From Subtercola boreus (GTDB taxonomy: Bacteria; Actinomycetota; Actinomycetes; Actinomycetales; Microbacteriaceae), in contig NZ_NBXB01000029.1 in the NCBI RefSeq assembly GCF_003399635.1, positions 1 through 64,000 on the forward strand: DNA of 64,000 bases. Reading direction: 5' to 3'. Each line of letters starts with the position of its first letter. Within the stretch, counting starts at the first letter, position 1. Position numbers and translations under genes: made by a program. The notes under the pieces are model-generated. The model ran no database searches. It had not been told where the DNA came from and saw only the letters and a list, made by a program, of their open reading frames with translations. Positions 34,248-43,350 of the stretch are shown piece by piece.

Positions 34248-37200
34248 GTGTCAAGCCAGTTGACCGGAACGGGAACTGACGACGGTTCGTCGGGCGAATT
34301 CGGAGCGAACGAGTGGCTCGTAGACGAACTCTACGAGCAGTACATCGTCGACAAGAACTCGGTGGACCAGTCCTGGTGGGCGATCCTCGAGCACTACAAG
34401 CCGAGTGGCGGCGGCGAGGCAGTCGAGGCAGGAGCCCCGGGCGACAGTTCGACCGGTGAGGCGCAGATCCCCGACGCAGTGCCGGTTCAGGATGTCGCGG
34501 CTGCCGCGCCCGCCCCAGAGCCAGCTCCATCCGCAGCAGCGCCGGCCGAGGCACCCCCGGCTCCGTCCGCCTCAGCGCCAGCTACCGCCGAGAGCCCCGC
34601 CCCCGCAGTATCTGCAGCCCCGGCCACGCAACCCGTGGCCCGCACCACCTCCCGCGAGCCCAGCCCCCAGCCGATTCCGGCCGAGGCGACCGTTCGTGCG
34701 CAGTCGGAGGACGATGCGGCCGAGCAGGACAAGGTGACGCCGCTCCGCGGCCCCGCCAAGTCGCTCGCCACCAACATGGACGCGAGCCTCAGCGTTCCGA
34801 CGGCGACCAGCGTGCGGAGCATCCCCGCGAAGCTCCTGATCGACAACCGCATCGTCATCAACTCGAACCTGAAGCGCGCCCGCGGCGGCAAGGTCAGTTT
34901 CACCCACCTCATCGGCTGGGCCCTGGTGCAGGTGCTGAAGGACTTCCCGAGCCAGAACGTGTACTACGACGTGCAGAACGAGAAGCCCGTCGTGGTCTCC
35001 CCCGCGCACGTCGGCCTCGGCATCGCCATCGACATGCCGAAACCCGACGGCACCCGCTCGCTCGTCGTGCCTGCCATCAAGCGCGCAGACACCATGCACT
35101 TCGGTGAGTTCCTCGCCGCCTACGACGAGCTCGTGGCGAAGGCCCGCGGCGGCAAGCTGACGGCCGGTGACTTCCAGGGCGCGACGATCTCGCTCACCAA
35201 CCCGGGCGGAATCGGCACGGTTCACTCCATCCCGCGTCTCATGAAGGGCTCCGGTGCGATCATCGGTGCCGGCGCGCTGGAGTACCCGGCCGAGTTCCAG
35301 GGTGCCTCGACGAAGACGCTCACCGACCTCGGCATCGGCAAGATCATCACCCTCACCAGCACCTACGACCACCGCGTCATCCAGGGCGCCGGATCGGGTG
35401 AGTTCCTGAAGAAGGTGCACGAGCTGCTCATCGGCGAGCGAGGCTTCTACGAGAACATCTTCGCGGAGCTCCGGATCCCCTACGTTCCGATCCACTGGCA
35501 CTCCGACATCTCCGTCGACGTCAGCGACACCGTCAACAAGACGGCCCGCGTGCAGGAGCTCATCAACTCGTTCCGCGTGCGCGGTCACCTGATGGCCGAC
35601 ATCGACCCCCTCGAGTACCGGCAGCGCACCCATCCCGACCTCGACATCGAGAGCCACGGCCTCACGCTCTGGGACCTCGACCGTGAGTTCGTCACGGGTG
35701 GCCTCGGCAAGCCGTCGCTGCTCCTCCGCGACATCCTGGGCATCCTGCGTGACGCCTACTGCCGGAAGACCGGCATTGAGTACATGCACATCCAGGATCC
35801 CGAGCAGCGCAAGTGGATCCAGGAGAAGATCGAGCGCCCCTACGCGAAGCCCGGGCACGACGAGCAGATGCGCATCCTGTCGAAGCTCAACGAGTCCGAG
35901 GCGTTCGAGACGTTCCTGCAGACGAAGTACGTCGGCCAGAAGCGTTTCAGCCTCGAAGGTGGCGAGTCGACGATCGCCCTGCTGGATGCTGTGCTGCAGG
36001 CCGCGGCCGACGAGGGTCTCGACGAGGTCGCGATTGGCATGGCCCACCGCGGCCGCCTGAACGTGCTGACGAACATCGCGGGTAAGACCTATGGCCAGAT
36101 CTTCCGCGAGTTCGAGGGCACGCAGGATCCGCGTACGGTGCAGGGCTCCGGTGACGTGAAGTACCACCTCGGCACCGAGGGCACCTTCACGGGCACAGAG
36201 GGCAAGGAGATCCCCGTGTACATCGCGGCGAACCCCTCGCACCTCGAGGCCGTCGACGGGGTGCTCGAAGGCATCGTGCGCGCCAAGCAGGACAGGAAGC
36301 CCAAGGGCACGTACTCGACGCTGCCGATCCTGGTGCACGGCGACGCAGCCATGGCCGGCCAGGGCATCGTCTACGAGACCCTGCAGATGGAGAAGCTCCG
36401 CGGCTACAAGATCGGCGGGACGATCCACGTCAACATCAACAACCAGGTCGGGTTCACGACCCGGCCGAGCGACTCCCGCTCCTCCGTCTACTCCACCGAC
36501 GTGGCGAAGTCGATCCAGGCTCCGATCTTCCACGTGAACGGTGACGACCCCGAGTCGGTCGTGCGCGTGGCGCAGCTCGCCTTCGAGTACCGCCAGCGCT
36601 TCCACGCCGACGTCGTGATCGACCTGATCTGCTACCGCCGGCGTGGGCACAACGAGGGCGACGACCCCTCGATGACCCAGCCGCTGATGTACAACCTGAT
36701 CGAAGCCAAGCGCTCGGTGCGAAAGCTCTACACCGAATCGCTCATCGGCCGCGGCGACATCAGCCAGGAGGAGTACGAGGCCGCGCACCGCGACTTCCAG
36801 GACCGCCTCGAGCGGGCATTCGCCGAGACACACGCCGCCCAGACCTCGTCGATCCCGATCATCACCGACGACATGAACGCCGTCAGCGACCTCGAGCGCC
36901 CCGAGGCGCAGCAGGCCGACGACAGCGGGGCCGGCGAACCGGAGACGACCGGGGTTGCGGCATCCACCGTCGCCCTGATCGGCGACGCGTTCAACAACCC
37001 GCCCGCCGGTTTCGCGGTTCACCCGAAGCTCCAGCAGCTGCTGCAGAAGCGTGTCGAGATGAGCCGCAACGGCGGCATCGACTGGGCGTTCGGCGAGCTG
37101 CTCGCACTCGGCTCCCTGCTGCTCGAGGGCACCCCCGTGCGCTTCTCGGGCCAGGACACCCGCCGCGGCACGTTCGTGCAGCGGCACGCGGTGCTCCACG

Positions 37201-38111
37201 ACCGCGACAACGGCCAGGAGTGGTTGCCGCTCGTCAACCTCAGCGACAACCAGGCCCGGTTCTGGATCTACGACTCGCTGCTGAGCGAATACGCGGCCAT
37301 GGGCTTCGAGTACGGCTACTCGGTCGAACGCCCCGACGCGCTTGTGCTCTGGGAGGCCCAGTTCGGCGACTTCGCCAACGGCGCCCAGATCATCATCGAC
37401 GAGTTCATCTCGTCGGCCGAGCAGAAGTGGGGCCAGCGCTCGTCGCTCGTGCTGCTGCTTCCGCACGGCTACGAGGGCCAGGGTCCCGACCACTCGTCGG
37501 CCCGCATCGAGCGCTACCTGCAGCTGTGCGCGGAGAACAACATGACCGTGGCGCGCCCGTCGACGCCCGCGTCGTACTTCCACCTGCTCCGCCGCCAGGC
37601 CTACGCCCGCCCGCGTCGCCCGCTGATCGTCTTCACCCCGAAGGCGATGCTGCGGCTCCGTGGCGCGACGAGCTCGGTCGACGACCTGACGCAGGGCAAG
37701 TTCGAGCCGGTTCTGGATGATCCCCGTACCGCGAGCGGAATCGACAGGTCGGGCGTGAAGCGTGTTCTGCTGATGGCCGGCAAGGTCTACTACGACCTGC
37801 TGAACGAGTTGCAGAAGACGCCGAACGACGAGATCGCGCTGGTTCGCCTCGAGCAGTACTACCCGCTGCCCGCCGCCGAGCTGAACGCGGTGATCGCGTC
37901 GTACCCGAACGCCGAACTGGTGTGGGTGCAGGATGAGCCGCAGAACCAGGGCGCCTGGCCGTTCGTGTGCCTCGAGCTGGCCTCCCGCCTGCCCGCGGGC
38001 CGCACAATCCGGGTCACCTCGCGTGCTTCGGCGGCTTCACCGGCCGCCGGTTCGGCGAAGCGCCACGCCCGCGAGCAGGCCGACCTGCTGCAGCGCGCAC
38101 TGACCCTCTAG
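34248..38111 (+). CDS. kgd: Multifunctional 2-oxoglutarate metabolism enzyme (E2-like plus E1)
   Basis: Kgd fuses a succinyltransferase-like E2 catalytic domain to the thiamine-diphosphate E1 of 2-oxoglutarate dehydrogenase and serves the TCA cycle. Of 1287 residues, the first 40 hold the E1 N-terminal segment (EWLVDELYEQYIVD), 41-160 are an Ala/Pro linker, 165-395 the E2-like domain with TYDHRVIQGAGSGEF, and the rest E1 with GMAHRGRLNVLTN near 597 and HVNGDDPE near 764. No lipoyl domain is present, as expected for this family. GTG at 34248 follows CGGAGAG. A triplicated terminator follows. Activity is expected to be regulated by the FHA protein OdhI/GarA elsewhere. Confidence 0.95.
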   Translation: MSSQLTGTGTDDGSSGEFGANEWLVDELYEQYIVDKNSVDQSWWAILEHYKPSGGGEAVEAGAPGDSSTGEAQIPDAVPVQDVAAAAPAPEPAPSAAAPAEAPPAPSASAPATAESPAPAVSAAPATQPVARTTSREPSPQPIPAEATVRAQSEDDAAEQDKVTPLRGPAKSLATNMDASLSVPTATSVRSIPAKLLIDNRIVINSNLKRARGGKVSFTHLIGWALVQVLKDFPSQNVYYDVQNEKPVVVSPAHVGLGIAIDMPKPDGTRSLVVPAIKRADTMHFGEFLAAYDELVAKARGGKLTAGDFQGATISLTNPGGIGTVHSIPRLMKGSGAIIGAGALEYPAEFQGASTKTLTDLGIGKIITLTSTYDHRVIQGAGSGEFLKKVHELLIGERGFYENIFAELRIPYVPIHWHSDISVDVSDTVNKTARVQELINSFRVRGHLMADIDPLEYRQRTHPDLDIESHGLTLWDLDREFVTGGLGKPSLLLRDILGILRDAYCRKTGIEYMHIQDPEQRKWIQEKIERPYAKPGHDEQMRILSKLNESEAFETFLQTKYVGQKRFSLEGGESTIALLDAVLQAAADEGLDEVAIGMAHRGRLNVLTNIAGKTYGQIFREFEGTQDPRTVQGSGDVKYHLGTEGTFTGTEGKEIPVYIAANPSHLEAVDGVLEGIVRAKQDRKPKGTYSTLPILVHGDAAMAGQGIVYETLQMEKLRGYKIGGTIHVNINNQVGFTTRPSDSRSSVYSTDVAKSIQAPIFHVNGDDPESVVRVAQLAFEYRQRFHADVVIDLICYRRRGHNEGDDPSMTQPLMYNLIEAKRSVRKLYTESLIGRGDISQEEYEAAHRDFQDRLERAFAETHAAQTSSIPIITDDMNAVSDLERPEAQQADDSGAGEPETTGVAASTVALIGDAFNNPPAGFAVHPKLQQLLQKRVEMSRNGGIDWAFGELLALGSLLLEGTPVRFSGQDTRRGTFVQRHAVLHDRDNGQEWLPLVNLSDNQARFWIYDSLLSEYAAMGFEYGYSVERPDALVLWEAQFGDFANGAQIIIDEFISSAEQKWGQRSSLVLLLPHGYEGQGPDHSSARIERYLQLCAENNMTVARPSTPASYFHLLRRQAYARPRRPLIVFTPKAMLRLRGATSSVDDLTQGKFEPVLDDPRTASGIDRSGVKRVLLMAGKVYYDLLNELQKTPNDEIALVRLEQYYPLPAAELNAVIASYPNAELVWVQDEPQNQGAWPFVCLELASRLPAGRTIRVTSRASAASPAAGSAKRHAREQADLLQRALTL

Positions 38112-38130
38112 CCGCCTCGCACAACCAACC

Positions 38131-38298
38131 CAGCGAAGAGGCCCCGCTCACCGGAAGGTGGGCGGGGCTTCTCTTGCACGACAATACAGCGAAGAGGCCC
38201 CGCTCACCGGAAGGTGGGCGGGGCTTCTCTTGCACGACAATACAGCGAAGAGGCCCCGCTCACCGGAAGGTGGGCGGGGCCTCTCTTGCACGACAAAT
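38131..38298. terminator. Triplicated terminator hairpin, 3 x 56 bp
   Basis: A 56-bp unit starting CAGCGAAGAGGCCCCGC is repeated at 38131-38186, 38187-38242 and 38243-38298 with almost no change. Each copy holds a hairpin of GAAGAGGCCCCGCYCACC, a GGAA loop and its complement, ending in a short T-rich end. The series lies between convergent kgd and rsrA, so it can stop transcription from both sides. Confidence 0.85.
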
Positions 38299-38305
38299 AC
38301 AGCCG

Positions 38306-38548
38306 CTAGTGCGTGCTCTGGATCTGGCGGATGCTGAACAGCACCTGGTCGCGGAGCTGCTCGGGCGCGATCTCCTTGCAGGCGCGCTGCACCGCCTCGG
38401 TCAGCACTACACCGATGTGCAGTTCCGACGAGCAGTCGGAGCAGCCCGCGAGGTGCTCGCGGATGTCCGCAGCGTCGTGACTCTCCAGCTCGTTGTGCAG
38501 GAACTCCTCGAGTTCAGCCTTGGCTTTGGTGCAGCCGCAGTCGGTCAT
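38306..38548 (-). CDS. rsrA: Mycothiol-type zinc anti-sigma factor RsrA
   Basis: RsrA holds SigR inactive and lets it go when its zinc-bound thiols oxidise. The 80-residue protein has the ZAS signature His-x3-Cys-x2-Cys in [15 protein letters not shown], with an N-terminal [19 protein letters not shown]. Its ATG overlaps the end of sigR as ATGA, the usual gene order. The size fits the family. Sensing of disulfide stress in a mycothiol-based redox system is inferred from the family. Confidence 0.92.
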   Translation of the reverse strand: MTDCGCTKAKAELEEFLHNELESHDAADIREHLAGCSDCSSELHIGVVLTEAVQRACKEIAPEQLRDQVLFSIRQIQSTH

Positions 38549-39324
38549 GTCGTGCTTCCCTTCGAACCGGCAGCGGTGGAACCTGCCGGTGTGGTCTTCT
38601 TCTGTCGTGCTCGGGTGGCGGGAGCTGTAGTGGACGTCTTCGTCGACGCCGCCCCCACGCTCTCCTTGGAGGGGACGGGAATGCCCCGGCCCTCTGCATA
38701 CTCGGTCAGCAACCCGCGGAGCAGTCGTCGGCCACGGTGCAGGCGACTCATCACGGTTCCGACCGGAGTCTTCATGATGTCGGCGATCTCCTGGTAGGAG
38801 AAGCCCTCAACGTCGGCCAGGTAGACGGCCAGACGAAAGTCTTCGGGAATCGACTGCAGGGCATCCTTCACCGCACTGTCGGGCAGATGGTCGATGGCCT
38901 CCGCCTCGGCCGAACGCGACGACGTACCCGTGGCGGTCGCCGACTCGGCGTTGCCGAGCTGCCAGTCCTCGAGATCGCTCGTGGTGCCCTGGTAGGGGTC
39001 GCGCTGCTTCTTGCGGTACACGTTGATGAACGTGTTCGTCAGGATGCGGTACAGCCACGCCTTGAGGTTCGTGCCCTGCTCGAACTGGGCGAAGGCCGCA
39101 TAGGCCTTGACGAAGGTCTCCTGCACGAGGTCCTGCGCGTCAGCGGGGTTCCTGGTCATGCGGAGCGCGGCGCCATAGAGCTGGTCGAGGAAGGGAATGG
39201 CCTGCTCCTCGAAGAGCGCGCGGGGATCAGTGTTCACGGTTGTCATCACCGGCAAGTCTACGATGCGCTCTGCCGGAACGGACCGACTCCGGGGCCGCTC
39301 GAGAGTGCTGGCTGCTACTGCCAC
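38545..39324 (-). CDS. sigR: Thiol-stress sigma factor SigR
   Basis: SigR directs thiol and protein-quality stress genes. The 259-residue protein has region 2 ([30 protein letters not shown]) and region 4 ([27 protein letters not shown]), with a low-complexity C-terminal tail of about 45 residues rich in Thr, Ala and Ser. GTG at 39324 has AAGGAGG eight bases upstream and lies downstream of the promoter at 39371; an upstream start at 39372 falls within that promoter and is not used. A shorter form could begin at ATG 39246, as in some relatives with long and short isoforms. Confidence 0.92.
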   Translation of the reverse strand: MAVAASTLERPRSRSVPAERIVDLPVMTTVNTDPRALFEEQAIPFLDQLYGAALRMTRNPADAQDLVQETFVKAYAAFAQFEQGTNLKAWLYRILTNTFINVYRKKQRDPYQGTTSDLEDWQLGNAESATATGTSSRSAEAEAIDHLPDSAVKDALQSIPEDFRLAVYLADVEGFSYQEIADIMKTPVGTVMSRLHRGRRLLRGLLTEYAEGRGIPVPSKESVGAASTKTSTTAPATRARQKKTTPAGSTAAGSKGSTT

Positions 39325-39370
39325 GGTGACACCCTCCTTCGTGAATGTGCGGATCGCCGATACTCTGGAC

Positions 39371-39396
39371 AACTGATGCTGATCTCGAGATATTCC
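39371..39396 (-). promoter_or_regulatory. SigR-type autoregulated promoter of sigR-rsrA
   Basis: On the minus strand the sequence is GGAAT (39396-39392), 18 nt, then GTT (39373-39371), an exact match to the SigR consensus GGAAT-N18-GTT. It points into sigR and predicts self-control. It overlaps the first codons of divergent aroA, so transcription of the two genes may interfere. Confidence 0.85.
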
Positions 39397-40854
39397 GCCC
39401 CCGACTTCAACCCCTACGGCGACACCGCCCCTGTGGAACCGGATCGCGACTGGGCGGCACCGCGCGCCCGCGGCCCCCTGGCTGCCACGGTGGCCCTCCC
39501 GGGGTCGAAAAGCCTCACGAACCGCGAGCTCGTTCTCGCAGCCCTGGCCGACGGGCCGTCCCGCCTGGCGGCGCCGCTCAGATCCCGGGACACCCAGCTG
39601 ATGGCCGACGCTCTCCGCTCGCTCGGGGTCACCATCGTCGACGAGCCCCCCGCACCCGGCCCCGCCGCCGGACGGTTCGGGCCGGACTGGCTGGTGACGC
39701 CCGCCGCCGAACTCCTCGGCAGCACCACGGTCGACTGCGGTCTCGCCGGCACGGTCATGCGCTTCCTGCCGCCCGTCGCCGCGCTCGCCCTCGGCCCCGT
39801 CGTGTTCGACGGTGACGAGGGTGCCCGCCGCCGCCCGATGGCCACCACGATCTCCTCGCTCCGGGCGCTCGGCGTCGACATCAACGCCGACGGCCGCCAG
39901 AACCTCCCGTTCACCGTCTACGGCTCAGGGGCCGTCGACGGCGGTGAGATCACGATCGATGCTTCCTCCTCGTCGCAGTTCGTCTCCGGACTGCTGCTGG
40001 CGGCGGCCCGGTTCACGAAGGGACTGACCCTCCGGCACGAGGGTGAGCGCCTGCCGAGCCTGCCGCACATCGAGATGACGATCGCCGCTCTGGATGCCCG
40101 TGGCGTCACCGTCACGTCACCCGAGCCCGGCGTGTGGCAGGTGGAGCCCGGCGCCATCGCCGCCCACGATGTCGCCATCGAACCCGACCTCTCCAATGCG
40201 GCCCCGTTCCTCGCCGCCGCGCTCGTCACGGGCGGATCCGTGACGTTCGCCGGCTGGCCCGAGTCCACCACACAGGTGGGCGCCCACCTGGCCGACCTGC
40301 TTCCGCTCTTCGGCGCGACGGTCACCCGCGATGGCGACAGGCTGACGGTCACCGGAGGGCCTGGCATCCACGGTGTCGAGCTCGACCTCTCGGCGGGCGG
40401 AGAACTCGCTCCGGCGATCGTCGCGATCGCGGCCCTCGCCGACTCCCCCAGCACGATCACGGGCATCGGGCACATCCGGCACCACGAGACCGACAGGCTC
40501 GCCGCCCTCGCCGCCGAGATCAACGCTCTGGGTGGAAGCGTCACCGAACTCGACGACGGACTCCGCGTCGACCCGCGCCCGCTCTCCGGCGGCGTCTGGC
40601 ACACCTACGACGACCACCGCATGGCGCACGCCGGCGCCATCATCGGCCTCGCGGTCGACGGCGTGGTCGTCGAGAACATCGCCACGACCGCCAAGACCCT
40701 GCCCGAGTTCGCCGCCCTGTGGGAGGCGCTGGTGTTCGGCGAGCCCGGGCAGCGCGCCGTCACGAGTGTGGATGTCGCCACCCCGGCCGAGGCTCTGGAT
40801 GTCGCCACCTCGGTCTCCGCGCCGAATGATGCGAACACGGAGCTGCCTGAGTGA
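39376..40854 (+). CDS. aroA: 3-phosphoshikimate 1-carboxyvinyltransferase (EPSP synthase)
   Basis: The enzyme makes EPSP from shikimate-3-phosphate and PEP in aromatic amino-acid synthesis. The 492-residue protein has [32 protein letters not shown] and [10 protein letters not shown], and near the C-terminus the Arg-rich [10 protein letters not shown] segment, all class-typical. An additional 65 or so residues at the C-terminus are Ala/Val-rich and unusual. ATG at 39376 sits inside the sigR promoter, directly after its -10. The stop overlaps rsgA by four bases. Confidence 0.94.
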   Translation: MLISRYSAPDFNPYGDTAPVEPDRDWAAPRARGPLAATVALPGSKSLTNRELVLAALADGPSRLAAPLRSRDTQLMADALRSLGVTIVDEPPAPGPAAGRFGPDWLVTPAAELLGSTTVDCGLAGTVMRFLPPVAALALGPVVFDGDEGARRRPMATTISSLRALGVDINADGRQNLPFTVYGSGAVDGGEITIDASSSSQFVSGLLLAAARFTKGLTLRHEGERLPSLPHIEMTIAALDARGVTVTSPEPGVWQVEPGAIAAHDVAIEPDLSNAAPFLAAALVTGGSVTFAGWPESTTQVGAHLADLLPLFGATVTRDGDRLTVTGGPGIHGVELDLSAGGELAPAIVAIAALADSPSTITGIGHIRHHETDRLAALAAEINALGGSVTELDDGLRVDPRPLSGGVWHTYDDHRMAHAGAIIGLAVDGVVVENIATTAKTLPEFAALWEALVFGEPGQRAVTSVDVATPAEALDVATSVSAPNDANTELPE

Positions 40855-41909
40855 CCTGGTGGAGCGACGGGGCCGACGACGAGCCCGACGAGTTCGACGA
40901 ATTCGATGAGTCGAGCATCCGGAGCCGCCCGAATCCGAAAGGCAACCGGCCCCGCACCAAACAGCGGCCCGAGCACGCGGACGCCGTGAACGGCCGCATC
41001 CTCTCCGTCGACCGCGGACGCTTCGGGGTGCTCGTGCGCGAGAACGCTGCCGACGAGGCCGTGATCACGGCGTCGCGCGCACGGGAACTCGGCCGCCTCG
41101 GCATCGTCACCGGCGACACCGTGCACCTCGTGGGCGACACCAGCGGCGCCGAAGGATCGCTCGCCCGCATCGTGCGGGTGGATGATCGCAAGACCCTGCT
41201 GCGCCGTAGTGCCGACGACTCCGACGCCGTCGAACGCGTGATCGTGGCGAACGCCGACCAGATGCTCATCGTGGTCGCCGCGGCGAACCCCGAGCCGCGG
41301 GCCAACCTGATCGACCGGTACCTCATCGCTGCGTTCGACGCCGGGCTCGCCCCCATCCTCTGCATCACGAAGACGGATGTCGCCGATCCCACCTCGTTCC
41401 TGGAGCAGTTCGACTGTTTCGACCTCGAGATCATCATGGGCGCGAAGGACGACTTCCCGCTGGATGACCTCAAGGCCCTGCTCGTCGGGCACACCACGGT
41501 TACCGTGGGGCACTCCGGCGTCGGCAAGTCGACGCTCGTGAACGCCCTCGTTCCCGGCACCGACCGGGCCGTCGGCCGGGTGAACGACGTCACCGGTCGC
41601 GGGCGGCACACGTCGTCGTCCACCGTCTGCCTGCGGGTGCGCGACGACAACGGCGACCCGGGCTGGATCATCGACACCCCGGGAGTGCGCTCGTTCGGAC
41701 TCGGCCACGTGCAGCCCGCGAACATCCTGAAGTCGTTCGCGAACTATGCCATCCCCGCGGCGACTCTGCCGAAGTCAGCCGGCGGCATCGAGCTCAGCCA
41801 GGCCCACGACTGGGAGATCGTCGACCGCGTCTCGGCCGGCGAGCTCGGTGAGAGCGGCAAGGCGCGCCTCGAGTCCCTGCAGAAGATCATCACCACCCTC
41901 GAGAAGTGA
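40851..41909 (+). CDS. rsgA: Ribosome small subunit-dependent GTPase A
   Basis: RsgA checks 30S maturation. The 352-residue protein shows the circularly permuted GTPase order: G4 TKTD, then G1 GHSGVGKSTLVN and G3 DTPGVRSFGL, following an N-terminal OB-fold (NGRILSVDRGRFGVLV). After DTPG the usual zinc motif of Cys-x-Cys-His-Cys is absent: the segment NYAIPAATLPKSAGGIELS has no Cys. So the zinc domain is degenerate or replaced. The start overlaps the aroA stop as GTGA, so it is coupled with aroA. An acidic N-terminal tail (DDEPDEFDEFDE) precedes the fold. Confidence 0.92.
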   Translation: MTWWSDGADDEPDEFDEFDESSIRSRPNPKGNRPRTKQRPEHADAVNGRILSVDRGRFGVLVRENAADEAVITASRARELGRLGIVTGDTVHLVGDTSGAEGSLARIVRVDDRKTLLRRSADDSDAVERVIVANADQMLIVVAAANPEPRANLIDRYLIAAFDAGLAPILCITKTDVADPTSFLEQFDCFDLEIIMGAKDDFPLDDLKALLVGHTTVTVGHSGVGKSTLVNALVPGTDRAVGRVNDVTGRGRHTSSSTVCLRVRDDNGDPGWIIDTPGVRSFGLGHVQPANILKSFANYAIPAATLPKSAGGIELSQAHDWEIVDRVSAGELGESGKARLESLQKIITTLEK

Positions 41910-42426
41910 CTCCGGGGTGGGCCAAGCGTGAGCTATGCTCAGTGAATGACAGGGGCGCACTCCACGTTCACAGGTGAGCAGAGGGTCAATTCGCTGGGTG
42001 TGACGCTCGGGCGCCTCCGCGCCACGCGTGACCTGCAGGGCGGCGCGGTGAAGGCCGGCGCGCTCGGCGGCTGGCTGGAGCCCCGGCTGCTCAACGGCGG
42101 CACAGCCCGAGTGCGGGTCGAAGGGAATGCTCACGGTGCAGCCGGTAAATCCACAAGACAAGACGATGACACTCTTTCGAACAGCGGGCGGCTCGCATCT
42201 GGTATCGGTGAACCGAGGTTCGTGGATCGGCGCTCTCAACGCTCTCAAGATCCCATCCCGCCCCGCCCCTTCGTCGGATCCCCACCCCTTCGTCGCATCC
42301 GCGCCCGTTTGTCGCATCCGCGGGTGCGCGCCGACGCGCGGAAGCGACAAACCGTAGCGGAACGTGTGCGGGAGGCGGCCAGGGCGGCCGCGTGGCGCGG
42401 AGCGGGGCCATCGGTAGGGTGGTTGG
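41910..42426. other. Gene-free region between rsgA and hisN with a hairpin
   Basis: Several open frames run through here but none shows family features or codon signs I trust. GTTTGTCGCATCCGCG at 42307-42322 and CGCGGAAGCGACAAAC at 42337-42352 form a 16-bp stem with one mismatch and a 14-nt loop. A copy of GTCGCATCCGCG also lies at about 42292. It could end the aroA-rsgA transcript. Confidence 0.55.
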
Positions 42427-43341
42427 GTGACCGAACCGAACGAATACGGCCTCGCCGACGACCTCCGCCTCGCCCTCGACCTGGCCGACGCGGCCGACGC
42501 GATCTCGGCCGAACGGTTTCGGGCGCTCGATCTCGTGGTGGAGCAGAAGCCCGACCGCACGCCGGTCACGGATGCCGACAGGGCGGTGGAACGCGCGATC
42601 CGCGACGGCCTCGCGAAGGAGCGCCCCGGCGACGCGATCCTCGGTGAGGAGTTCGGGGAGGATCCCGGCACGGGAGCCACCACCGCACCAGCCAGCGAAC
42701 CCGGCACCAAGGCCACGGCCGACGGCAAGCCCGCACCCGGCACCGGCAGCACCGCCAGCGGCACCGACCAAGCCCGCACCACCCCGCACCGCCAGTGGAT
42801 CATCGACCCGATCGACGGAACCGCCAACTTCCTCCGCGGCGTGCCGGTCTGGGCCACCCTGATCGCCCTCGTGGTCGACGGCGTGCCGGTGCTCGGCGTC
42901 GTGAGCTCCCCGGCCTTCCAGAAGCGCTGGTGGGCATCCACCGGGCAGAGCGCCTGGCTGAGCGTGCAGGGCGGCCAACCACGACGGCTCGCCGTGTCGA
43001 AGGTGGCCACGCTCGCCGACGCCTCGATCAGCTACAACTCGCTGAAGGGCTGGGACGAGGCCGGCCGGCTCGACGCGCTGCTGACACTGTCGCGGAAGGT
43101 CTGGCGAACGCGAGCCTACGGCGAGATGTGGGCCTACATGATGGTGGCCGAGGGGCTCGTCGACGTGGCGGGCGAGTACGATCTGCAGCCGTATGACGTC
43201 GCGGCGCTCATCCCGATCGTCGAGGAGGCGGGCGGCCGCTTCACCGGACTCGCGGGCGAAGACGCCCTGTGGTCTGGCAGTGCGCTGGCAACGAACGGCG
43301 TCTTGCACGAAGACACGCTCACCCTGCTGGCCGAAAGCTAG
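42427..43341 (+). CDS. hisN: Inositol monophosphatase-family histidinol-phosphatase
   Basis: The 304-residue protein has the IMPase metal sites: EEFGED near residue 77, WIIDPIDGTANFLRG, and the C-terminal WDEAGRLDAL and YDLQPYDVAALIPIVEEAGG. These proteins dephosphorylate histidinol phosphate in actinobacteria. An insert of about 40 Ala/Gly/Thr/Pro residues at about 80-120 splits the EEFGED and DPIDGT parts; it is low complexity and probably a loop. GTG start at 42427. Inositol phosphatase activity cannot be excluded. Confidence 0.85.
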   Translation: MTEPNEYGLADDLRLALDLADAADAISAERFRALDLVVEQKPDRTPVTDADRAVERAIRDGLAKERPGDAILGEEFGEDPGTGATTAPASEPGTKATADGKPAPGTGSTASGTDQARTTPHRQWIIDPIDGTANFLRGVPVWATLIALVVDGVPVLGVVSSPAFQKRWWASTGQSAWLSVQGGQPRRLAVSKVATLADASISYNSLKGWDEAGRLDALLTLSRKVWRTRAYGEMWAYMMVAEGLVDVAGEYDLQPYDVAALIPIVEEAGGRFTGLAGEDALWSGSALATNGVLHEDTLTLLAES

Positions 43342-43350
43342 GCTGGGAAC

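Noticed and set aside
34572-37583. Minus-strand frame of 1003 codons opposite kgd
   Set aside because: It is the mirror of a GC-rich real gene; the kgd frame has clear domain motifs and the antisense has none.
38131-38298. A CRISPR array from regular 56-bp repeats
   Set aside because: The copies touch each other with no unique spacers, and each holds a terminator hairpin; no cas genes are near.
39325-39372. An upstream start for sigR at 39372
   Set aside because: It lies on the -10 element of the SigR-type promoter, so it would not be in the transcript; GTG 39324 has a strong ribosome site.
41946-42647. A 233-codon plus frame before hisN
   Set aside because: It runs into hisN in another frame, has no ribosome site or domain, and becomes Arg/Pro-rich.
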